DNA of 64,000 nt, from NCBI RefSeq assembly GCF_021134715.1, contig NC_060020.1, positions 4,836,001-4,900,000 on the forward strand, written 5' to 3'. The stretch comes from Daphnia pulex. Taxonomy: Eukaryota > Arthropoda > Branchiopoda > Diplostraca > Daphniidae. Positions within the stretch are counted from its first letter, which is position 1; each line of letters begins with the position of its first letter. Of this stretch, positions 52,101-61,380 are shown in pieces. The translations under genes were made by a program, and so were the position numbers. The notes beneath the pieces are model-generated. The model was not told the origin of the DNA, made no database searches, and worked only from the letters and a program-made list of their open reading frames with translations.

Positions 52101-52339
52101 GTCTTGTGGCTGGTATTTTAACAAACAAGGATCCGAAAATGCGACCCGATCCCATACCAGTGTCACCCGTGAACGCACACGATTTCGTGAACAGAATTAA
52201 TTTAATGGATATGGAGACCATGCTCTCTACTACTACTATGTCTTCAGATTTGCATGTTAATGACTTTGATTCATTACTTGAAGATCTGGAAGATTGCATC
52301 CATACTGACACAAATCGTCCACGACCTGATTGCTACTAA
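49200..52339 (+). CDS. BRAT1: BRCA1-associated ATM activator 1 (BRAT1) homologue
   Basis: Seven exons join in phase to 910 residues: 49200-50255, 50328-50537, 50602-50838, 50905-51109, 51190-51463, 51518-51709 and 51781-52339. The protein is almost wholly alpha-helical with HEAT-like repeats (for example the segments around RASAIGVIAAATPVPF and ARRAAAKALTLI). A less ordered acidic region follows, and the last residues are PRPDCY. The Asp-Cys-Tyr terminus, preceded by a short LLEDLED segment, is the feature that decides the call. In animals BRAT1 binds the Integrator endonuclease INTS11 and inserts this tail into its active site. BRAT1 was first described as a DNA-damage/ATM partner. The first ATG after the open frame begins is 49200; upstream in-frame codons lack an ATG. 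Confidence 0.8.
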
Positions 52340-52412
52340 ATAATTTTTTATGCCAACAAAATTTTCGTAAGAAAACAACAATATTTTTGTGTATCATCAG
52401 TGAGTTAGCAAA

Positions 52413-54177
52413 TCAACTGTATCGCCGCACAACAATATCGAGAAGTCTGTTGTATGGGAGAGTTCGGAGGGCTTGCATTAATTCATCTACCAATAAAGAA
52501 ATAATTATTGTTAAATTAATGAAAATTTCAAGTGAAAATTCATATGCTTACGTGTGTTTCCGTAAAGACAACCGGACGATTGGGCTACCTGAACTGATTG
52601 TGCTAGTCGGTCAAGAGATAATTGAATTTTCTCGTTGCTAGAGTTGTTTTTTGCACACGAGTCTAGCAAACCTCTGACAAGTGCCACCAAATGACGAGGT
52701 GAAATCACTTCAGCTTGAAGAAGTTGTTGTTGATTCTGCAATACGGATCTTTCTTGCATTGATTCTAGAAGGCTAGAATGAAGTTGACTATAGTAAGAAT
52801 TTTCATTCCATGTCGACTTGGTGTCCTTTGTTTTCTCGAGTTTTACAGGCGATGTCTTTTTCAGACTGGGATTGAAAGGAGCTTCAACGCACCATCTATA
52901 GACGAATGAGAAATGTTTTCTAAATTTTGAATGTTGAAGAAAAATAAGCAAAAAAGCTGGAACTATACTTAAGTAATCCAGCCAAAGGAGTAACCGATGT
53001 CATCACTATGCTTCCTTTTGGAAGAAGGGGTTGGAGATTCAATGTCAGTGGTGTCAGGCATAATCTAGGGTTAGAAGAAACCCAGTTGACTATGGTATTG
53101 AGCAAGCACATTGGAGGGGGGATGTAAGCACTTCGGTTGCCATCTAAATAGTTTTCCCTGTGTTATTTAACCACTAAACAATTTCTACACGACAACGTTA
53201 CCGATTCCACCGTAAAGCTCTGCGGCAGCTGTTAAAAAACATGATGTGAAATGTGGAGCTTGTTGCGGTAGCTGTTCCAGGTAACTTGCAGATGAACTTA
53301 TCTGTGGAAAGAATTTAGTTGTTATTTAATCCAAATTTAATTTATCCATATAGTCCATTTTTTAATTAAAATTATTTGTAATTTATTTCATACATTGGAT
53401 TGTGGTGTGTTAAGAACAAAATAGTCCTCAATGAAAACTCTTGACAAATTGAGAGAGTGTTGGCTCAGGCATCCCTAGAAGAGTAAAAAAAAAAATTAAA
53501 TAACTGGTTAATTTCAAAATCTTTGTCTCTGAAAATGTGTACCAACTGTTGCATCCAAACGCCTGTACAGTTCAATACAGCCAAATTGCGGGAGGCTACA
53601 GCGGCTGACACTAGTCGTGCTAGGATCCTCATTCGATCACTCAGCGTGGCAGTCGCTGTTCCAGGAGTAAAGACATCCGTGCGAGCAAACCCCGAAGGTG
53701 AGGGGCTAGGACTGGGGCTAGGTGTATGAGGAGGGGTAAATAACATCATAAACACAGTATTCAAAATGACTTTATCTTCCCCAGCAGCAAAATAGCCCAG
53801 TAACACTTCTAGTAGTTGCAGTTCTTGAAGGGGATTTAACCTCTGTAGAAAACAAATGTTGTATAACTTGATGATGATTTGAAATACTCATATCTCAGTA
53901 CCTTTCGTCTGGCACCCTTGTGATCTATCTCACAAAAAACAAATTCATCAATGATTTCTCCAATGTAATCTAGCTGTTTTGATGTAGGTGGACGTGTATG
54001 TGCAAGGGGAAGGCATAATTGTTCTGAAAAACATTAAACAATAAGAAAAAGTAAACTCTTATTCTGAGATATACTTTCCATACCAAGACAAGCAAGAGCT
54101 TCTTTAGCTGATTGTGGAAAGTCAAGACGCCTAAGAATACGATGAAGATCTGGCTGTGGACTGCAAGCTATAGCCAT
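52413..54177 (-). CDS. INTS15: Integrator complex subunit 15 (C7orf26 homologue)
   Basis: Eight exons join in phase to 429 residues: 54177-54084, 54023-53902, 53842-53543, 53474-53394, 53301-53202, 53143-52969, 52895-52552 and 52486-52413. Diagnostic blocks in family order are EFVFCEIDHKGARRKRLNPL, LQELQLLEVLLGYF, DRMRILARLVSAAVASRNL, LLNTIVNWVSSNPRL, TPLAGLLKWCVEAPF, IQLSLDRLAQSVQVAQSSG and a C-terminal LPYNRLLDIVVRRYS. Human C7orf26 is about 449 residues, so the length fits. INTS15 is a peripheral subunit of Integrator, the nuclear complex that cleaves snRNA and promoter-proximal transcripts. A Pro-Ser-rich insertion (PPHTPSPSPSPSPS) lies between the early helices. The stop is 73 bases from the BRAT1 stop on the opposite strand. 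Family assignment is from remembered sequence. Confidence 0.85.
52492..52497 (+). terminator. Possible BRAT1 poly(A) signal inside INTS15
   Basis: AATAAA lies 153 bases past the BRAT1 stop and falls in the last intron of INTS15. If used, the BRAT1 transcript runs antisense through the whole last exon of INTS15. Confidence 0.45.
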
Positions 54178-54879
54178 TCTATGGAAAAGATTCAGAATCT
54201 GTATCTCTCGTTTAAAAACAATGCTATCCTTGTATGATCACTATGCACCACACTACATCAACTTCAACTGCTTTAGTTAACACTGTCTGTGATTTATTGC
54301 TGATTTTCAAAAGTAAAAAAACATTATTATTATTTGAAATGGTAATCAAAATTTTGCCAATTTTTGTACACAATCGGGCGGGCTTGATTGTCAAGCAGAA
54401 GATATTTTTGATCGCCGGTTACAACTTTCAACGTTGTCAATTCTTCTGTGAAGAAAAGTAAAAACTTAAAGTATCTAGAATAGTAGAATCTAAATTTTTG
54501 TAAAAAATTTCAATATTTTCAACGACAAAATTCCAAAGATTATAATGATATGATTTGGTGTCTTAAAATATTGATTTGCTATATTTTTATCGAAATCCGG
54601 CAACTGCCATTGTTTGCTGTCTGCACTGTGGGCACTTTTTGTTGGTTTGAGGATTCTGGATTCCCAATGCAGTTGTTGGTGAAATAATTTACTAGAATGC
54701 ATATCTATACTTTGTTTACTTGAAGTTATTAAATATTTTACACCATTATAACATTTATGGACTGGTGAAAGAGTGAAATTGTTGAAAATAAGCGAACGCT
54801 AGTGCAAAAGTTCGTATCCCTACCAGTCTCTACGATACCAGCCTCAAGTGACAATTCTGTAAAATTGTGAAAGTAAAAA
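54178..54879. promoter_or_regulatory. Divergent intergenic region between INTS15 and BOD1L1
   Basis: The 702 bases between two divergent start codons are A/T-rich, with no clear core promoter element. No gene is seen. Confidence 0.45.
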
Positions 54880-57537
54880 ATGGAGATCCCTCCATCTTTT
54901 CATCAACTTCCAGCTGACCCTAAATTCGTCGATCAAATCGTTAACCAGATTAAGTCACAAGGTACTTTTGATCAGTGGAGGCGAGAATGTTTAGCTGATG
55001 TGGATACCAAGCCAGCCTACCAAAACCTGACCTTTCGAGTTGACAGTGCTGTTGCAGCGTTTTTAGGCAAACAACGATGGAGGCCAGATATGGCAAAAAA
55101 CCAAGTCAGGGAGAATTTGAGAAAGCACATCTTGGAACTGGGATTAATTGACAAAGGAGTGGACAGAATTGTCCAACAAGTGGTTCAGCCTAAGGTGCTC
55201 CCTGTATTCCACCCAGCAGTTGAAAATGCTATTTACAATTTCCTTGGCATACAAAACCCTCGTGCTGGAAAGAGTAATCAGACTCCTGACACCAGTGTAA
55301 ACATAAGTTCCCCCAGAAAAACCTTCCGTCCAATGCCTGTTTCAATCCCAAGTAGAGATAAGGAAGACTGCACACCTCCACCTGGAGAGGAATTTGATCT
55401 CGAAGCTATAACACCATCACCCGAATCGAGATGTCAGTCCAGCTTGAAGAAAGATCTTGCCGAAGATATGAGTGACGTCAGCATGGAAGACAGCCGACCA
55501 GCCCCCGAGGCTGGCCTAGAACGTATTTGTAGCCCTATATCGCCACAGAGTAGCAGAGACAGTGTTAAAGTAGAAGATGCAGAGGAGCCTATTAGGAATC
55601 GAGTTGGCTCAGCACTCTCGGCTATAAGTTCTGGTGATGATCTTCCGTCTGAATCGCCTGCAGTACCTTCGCCAATTACTTCAGAAGAGTTCCACGACAA
55701 TAATAATCCTCCAGAAGATCAACCGCAGAACTCTCCATCGAGCAGTGATGATAACGACGAAGACATGGAGGATGATGACGAAGACGATTTTTCTAGTCCC
55801 GAATTTGAGAAGATCGAAATCAACGCACCGACCAGCCGATCGGTGACACCTATTCCAGGCGAGGAAGAGCCCGAAGAAAAACATGGTAACGGTTCGACGA
55901 TCGACGATCACTACTCCTGGCGGCCCAAAACAGATGGCCGCGATCCTGATCGGAAGCCGGATGAAGATCCCGGTGATTTAAATTCTAAGAAAGCAGGGGA
56001 GTCATCAAATCAGCCTACTTCCTTCAGAAGTCAGCCGTCGGAAAGTGGAAGCAAACCGACAGGAGAGGTGGCAATCTCTGATTCGGGGAAACCCACTACA
56101 ATAGCGGCATCGACAACACCTACGGAATCTTTTGAAACAGAAAAAAATACTCAAGAGGCAGGAATCGAAGCTTCCGCTTCCTCCTCATCCAAAGAACGAA
56201 GTCGCTCGAAATCTGAATCACGCAAGTCGGATCGTAGAGAAAAATCAAGCAAAGATCGAGACAGGGATCGCGATCGGGATCGACAAAGAGATCGGGATCG
56301 AGAGAAGAGACGCGAACGTGAAAAACGTGAGGAATCTGACCGTCGAAACAAATCTCATCACTCTAAATCTGGACACAAAGATCGAGACGAAAGGAGGAGA
56401 TCTTCGTCACACCGGGATAAAGATCGCGATAGGCACAGAGAAAAAGAACGTGATCGCAATCGCTCGAAATCAAATCACGAATCTGATCGATACCGATCGA
56501 GTTCGCACAAAGACAGAGACCGAAAATCAAGTGATCGAGCGGCGGATAAAAGCCTAAGAGAGTCGTCGATTTCTCCCCTGCCAGGGCTGCACCCCAAGGC
56601 CTACTTGTGGAAAAGGCCAGAAGAAAAACCCACAGCTCTGTGGGATTACTTGGCACGATTTCCCGAAGAAGTCTTTGACGAAATGTGCGATACAAATGCT
56701 GGGCTGTCTGACGTTTCCGTGTCGTCCGTGTCCTCCTACGAAGATTCGGATTGCGAATCCATTCTGCTCTACTTGTCGGAAGTGGAAGTCGATTCGGAGG
56801 TGGAAAAGGCTGTCGTTCATTCGGGTGGGCGTGTCGTCTATCGAGACGATGAAGACATTGAAGAAGCTAAAAATGGCGCCGAGTCAGATCTCATCCCGGC
56901 TTCGGAAGAGTTCACTCCATCCGAGTCGTGTTTAAGAGACCAGCAATTGAACATTAACAACAACAAGCGAGTGCGGAAGCTCAACACGCGATATAGCGAT
57001 AGCTACGTCGGTTCTGAATTGCGCAAGATCATAACGACGCAGAATTCGGCGGACCACCCCCAACGTAGCCCGCGACTCAACAACAATACGAAATCTTTGC
57101 CAAAGGAGAACCAAGAAAATTGCATTCAAGTCCCATCGTCGGAAGTAATTCAGGAGGGTGAAGAAGTTGTTGACTATCAGCCGCCCGACGCCAAACGACT
57201 CAAAGCTGAACAACCTCTGCCTTCAAGCCCGGAAAGCGTCCAGTCAGATTTGACACACCCTGCTCATGTTCTACCTTCCTCTCCACCTCCCGCCGACGTC
57301 CAATCCGCTGCGGAAGAAGACGCCGGCAAGGACATCATTTCACCCAATGGCCGCCGGAGATCCACGGCGTAAGTTTTGACGCTTTCTCTATTTTTCTACA
57401 GCTGTTTTAAAATTCATCTGACACTATTATCTAGATTGAAGCAACCACAACAACGTTATGACGATGCTGATTTATACAAACCACGTCCCGTCATCACACC
57501 TAGCAGCCGCCGTTCCCGTCGCCACGATGACTCCTGA
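54880..57537 (+). CDS. BOD1L1: Biorientation-of-chromosomes-1-like protein (BOD1L1/Shg1 family)
   Basis: Two exons, 54880-57368 and 57435-57537, give 863 residues. Residues about 10-125 form the BOD1/Shg1 domain (FVDQIVNQIKSQGTFDQWRR, then AFLGKQRW and PAVENAIYNFLG). Long disordered acidic and serine-rich sequence follows, then an Arg-Asp/Arg-Glu repeat tract near 455-560. The short conserved C-terminus reads YDDADLYKPRPV with an Arg-rich end, encoded mostly by exon 2. In animals BOD1L1 protects replication forks and associates with SETD1 histone methyltransferase; BOD1 itself acts at kinetochores. The single large exon is unusual beside the intron-rich neighbours. The split between BOD1 and BOD1L1 is decided by length and the basic repeat tract. 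Confidence 0.82.
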
Positions 57538-58732
57538 TGACCTAACGCAAATATTTAACTACTTATGCAATTTTTTCCTTTTTTTCCCCCACAAATCCTA
57601 ACGATGATACGATCTGTTATACGACTCAAATCATCTCTCTTTCAAATTTCATTTCATAGAGATGTAGAACTGTCATCAATACATTTTCCTTTTTTTTTAT
57701 AACCTAACATCAGCATTTGGTAAATTTATTGTTTAGGTTTACGAGCAGAGTCTGGCGCGTCAAGTAGTCGTGAAACAATTTTCTTAAAATCTACCCCCCT
57801 CATGCGCATAATGTTGGTTATCATCTAGTCCCTGCAGAGACGCCCTCGATCATCCGGAAATTCCACTTTTGAAGTCGTCGTCCAAGTCGATGATGTGTTG
57901 CATGGGTGTGTGATTTAGGTGACTTGGATCGTGACTCTAACCGCCTTCACCCCCGCAGTCCCCCAACTCTCGTTGAAAAAACCCGAAGGTTATGTCAGTT
58001 ATTACGACTCCGGCTAAGAGTGGGGGGGGGGGAAACGAGGAAGGAGATTTAGAAGGGAAAATAAAGAAGGAGAGTTTACTGCTACATTTTCAAAAGTCTA
58101 AATCATAACATCATGTTATTTTTCTAGTTGCTTCCTTCCGGGGCCGGAGCCGCTATCTAGCCTTTTTTCTCGCGCTTATTTCTATCCGCCTCTTTTTGAA
58201 CGGTGCGGTACAGATACACACACACAGACAGGAACACTGACGCACGAGAAGACAGAGGGAAATAAAAGTTTATCTCTTCTTCTTCTTCTTTTCCTCCTTC
58301 CCCCTCCCGTTTTGCGCTTTGTTTACATGTCACGTGTCTGTTGAAATCCGTAAAGGGAAACCTCGCAAGGCCGACGAAGATGCCGCTCCTGTTGCTCTCG
58401 TGAAACAATCCACAGCTTTGTTGACTCGTTTCTGAGCTGTTTTCAACTTGGCAACACTATCGTAAAAAAAAACTATTTCATGAATTTGAGAACTAAAAGA
58501 ACTCTGGTGTTACAAAATTACTTGATTATCCGGTTAGTCTGGAGAGTAACTTATTTTTACAGCGTAGGCCTGCGGTAAAAATTCAATTGCGTAACAGCTG
58601 AAATTATACAACTGCAGATTTAAATGAACATTTTGAATTTGACGAAAACTTTTATTTTAACATTGCGTTTCAATGGGATTTTGTGACATGCTCTTAATCA
58701 TAATGTGTATTTTCATTCTTCAGTAGGATGAA
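57538..58732. other. 3' flanks of BOD1L1 and the convergent membrane-protein gene
   Basis: No gene is seen between the two stops. An AATAAA on the plus strand at 58060-58065 could end BOD1L1, giving a 3' UTR of about 520 bases. A G homopolymer lies near 58022-58032 and a pyrimidine-rich microsatellite at 58276-58311. Confidence 0.4.
58651..58656 (-). terminator. Poly(A) signal of the membrane-protein gene
   Basis: TTTATT on the plus strand is AATAAA on the minus strand, 77 bases past the stop at 58733. Confidence 0.55.
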
Positions 58733-59713
58733 CTAATGGATGGGCGATGGATTCGGTAGATATTCCCATGATGTCGAAAGTTCTTGTCCGTTTCCTTTAT
58801 TTTTAGACAGCAGAGGATTCTGAGTGGTTGGAGGGACGTCGTTCCAATTGCGCGGAAGTTTCTGCTCCACATCCCAATTCATCCAACGGGCATTCAAAAT
58901 TACGGAGAAGAAAGAAGAAATCATTCCGATGAAAAATCCGAAAACCGTGTTGATCCAATCGGCCTCATTGCGTTGAACTGCGCTGTATCCTACGCCCCAG
59001 GTCAAGAGTACACAGAGTAACATTGAAAATGAATTCATGTACCGCATCGCTCCCGACCAGCTCATGTGCACTATTACGAAAAAAAGTGACGTCAACATCA
59101 GGTACGATTGGAGAGTGACGGATGTCGGCAGGAATGACGACCGCGAAGGGAACCATAATTCCGCCGGTGTTGTGCAGACGACGTCAACCGAACGGCGATC
59201 GTAGGGACAGTGGCATAGAAGGTCAAGCTTGGCTGGTTTGCACGCGCTAATAAAATTGGGAGCCAATTCACCCATGTAGTAACTCCAAGGTAAAGTAATC
59301 AACACCATCAAAAATAGTCCGATAGTTAGCACGCCAAACCATCGGACTAAACGAATCATCGGGACATTTTTTCTAACCCCGTTCAGAATTCCCGTCTGCG
59401 ATTCGTAGTCCTGATTTTTCATGGCGAAAATGGTGTGTCCGATGCTCATGGAACACCACAGGAGGATTCCTGCTGCGAAAAGGTACGGAATCCAGTTGGT
59501 TTGCGCTTCTGGTGCCATCGGTTGGTTTATGGTTCGATCGTTGCATTTGATTCGGACTGGATTGGTTTCGAGCGATTTCCTGTATTCCACAACGCCAATA
59601 AACAGACAAGATTCAACGAGAAGGAGTGCCGCAATGATTAGCAAGTCTTTTGCGCTAATATACTCCCCGAATTTTGAAAATCTGGTTTGGATTTTTTCAA
59701 TAAATGTTTTCAT
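58733..59713 (-). CDS. PAP2-type phospholipid phosphatase-related membrane protein, likely inactive
   Basis: A single intronless frame of 326 residues runs from the first ATG at 59713. Six hydrophobic segments are visible, approximately 24-41, 74-94, 124-146, 199-216, 222-243 and 251-271. The layout fits phospholipid phosphatases and their PLPPR relatives: a YRKSLETNPVRIKCND stretch, then ACKP after TM3, then the loop before TM4, then a DWINTVFGFFIGM segment at TM6. The catalytic motifs are degraded. The usual PSGH region reads SFLPTSVTL, and the SR(x5)H motif region reads QRNEADW without His. The family would act on lipid phosphates at the plasma membrane; this one probably lacks activity, as PLPPR proteins do. 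The assignment is from spacing of weak motifs, so it is tentative. Absence of introns contrasts with all neighbours except BOD1L1. Confidence 0.55.
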   Translation of the reverse strand: MKTFIEKIQTRFSKFGEYISAKDLLIIAALLLVESCLFIGVVEYRKSLETNPVRIKCNDRTINQPMAPEAQTNWIPYLFAAGILLWCSMSIGHTIFAMKNQDYESQTGILNGVRKNVPMIRLVRWFGVLTIGLFLMVLITLPWSYYMGELAPNFISACKPAKLDLLCHCPYDRRSVDVVCTTPAELWFPSRSSFLPTSVTLQSYLMLTSLFFVIVHMSWSGAMRYMNSFSMLLCVLLTWGVGYSAVQRNEADWINTVFGFFIGMISSFFSVILNARWMNWDVEQKLPRNWNDVPPTTQNPLLSKNKGNGQELSTSWEYLPNPSPIH

Positions 59714-60169
59714 ATTTGAAATCACTGTACCGACAGGGCAGCAATGTGGTATTGACTCCCATTTATGTATCCTTCGCCCAAAGAATCATGGGTGGCAGTT
59801 CCCGAAAACGGCCATCGATTGTAGATTTCTTATCGAACATTTAAAAAAATGAATTTAAAATTATTCCGTATGTTGACTGGAGAATTAAACGCATAATGTT
59901 CTATTGTTTTTAAAATAAAGAGGGTTTAAAAAAATTTAAATCTTTGACTTTTAGCTGAATACATCATAGGCCTACTACTACTAGTGGCGTCCTTGATGTG
60001 ATTATTAGAAAATGATTTTTATTATGCTGTAATTTGAGATACCAGAACCTTATTAAAATGACTAAACTGAATGATAATAAAATAATTCCGATCCGTTCAG
60101 TGGATGTCGATTGCGTGTGAGAAAATCGCTTTTATCGTGTTTGAGCAGTTTGGATTTAGGAGGAGGGGG
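59714..60169. other. Intergenic, upstream of the membrane-protein gene
   Basis: This is A/T-rich sequence that would contain the minus-strand gene's promoter. Nothing is recognisable. Confidence 0.45.
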
Positions 60170-61380
60170 CGTCTTTCTATCGATATCTTAACTTAAGCGG
60201 CTAATTAGAATATTAGTGTCGTCTGCTTCATTTGGTTTACCAGTTTCGTAATAAATGTGATCACCGTGTCAACTCTGGTCTTGCAAATTCTTAATATACA
60301 CTATACGCTGCAGGAAAGTAAATAAAACTAAGAATGCTCATGGAGAGCTTAAATAGAAGAGTTAATCCTGGGTTAAAACTGTTTCAAATTTGTGAGTTTC
60401 CTGACTAGCATTGTAAGTTCCCTGTCAATGCATGGCAGTGTGTTTGCACTTGTAACCTCTTCCTTTGTTGCAGATTTGAGGCCAGATCCAGCCATTATAA
60501 CTACCATATATGCTAGTTTTACTATTGGTGCTGGTATTCACCTGTCGTCACCAACAATCTCAGTCTCATCATCACTTGGGGTAATGATTTTCGTTACTTT
60601 TTTATTAACCTGTGACCTGCTAGATATTTGAATAGTGCATTGCATGAATGCAGTGTTACATGGAAACCTTACATTTTCTTGTACATTAACAATCATTAAC
60701 ATACCCACTGTATCATTTTCGACTTTTCCTTACTTGGTGATTCTGTCAATATTTGTTCGTAACCCATTTTTTATTTTTTTAGATAAACAGCATCCTGTTT
60801 AATTTGAAGAACTACCGATGTCGGTCGAGTTACAATTCTCTTCTAGTCTTCTTCCTCTTTTCTTAAATCCCCTCTGTCGTGTACACCCATGTGAGTGTGG
60901 GTGTATTCACGAGTCTGAGGCCCCCTTTCCTATTCCTCCTGATGTCTTCAACTTTTCAAGATGGATGGAGCAATTTTGGATGCCTGGCCGTATATCCCAG
61001 GCATAAAGGTAGGAAAAATACTCTATCATTCCTTTTTGTCTATTGGGTGGCGTTGGTTATAAATCGTTAGACAGTATAAAAATTTAGTATGATTATTCCT
61101 GGGCTAGGCGGTTGAACTGTTTTCTTTTGCCGTTTTTGTTGTTCATTGAATAACTCATTTGTAGAAGGAATGCAAATCAGGCCTGTTTTGTTTTGTACCT
61201 CACCAACTTTTTCTGTGTGTAAACAATCAAATTCTAAAACATTCAAACTTTAAACACTTCAACCAAAATGCAACTAGAACATTTTATGGTCAAGAGGGAC
61301 CTGCCGCCACACCGGCACTTCCTCGTTTTACGTAACAACGGCTCCCCCGACGGGAAGATTGGGTCGGCTAATAACGTCGC
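60170..61380. repeat. Dispersed 1.2-kb repeat, copy 2
   Basis: This is the second copy of the repeat found at 6360-7560, in the same orientation. Matching landmarks in order are ATTAG.GTCGTCTGC, CATGGCAGT, GCAGATTTG.GGCCAGAT, TAA.GATTTTCG.TACTTTT, GTGTACACCCATGTG, TTTTGGATGCCTGGC and CCCAGGCATAAAGGTAGG. A one-base length difference before the last block shifts any reading frame between copies. Confidence 0.7.

Noticed and set aside
53523-53729. Plus-strand 68-codon frame opposite INTS15 exon 3
   Set aside because: It is a shadow of the INTS15 coding exon.
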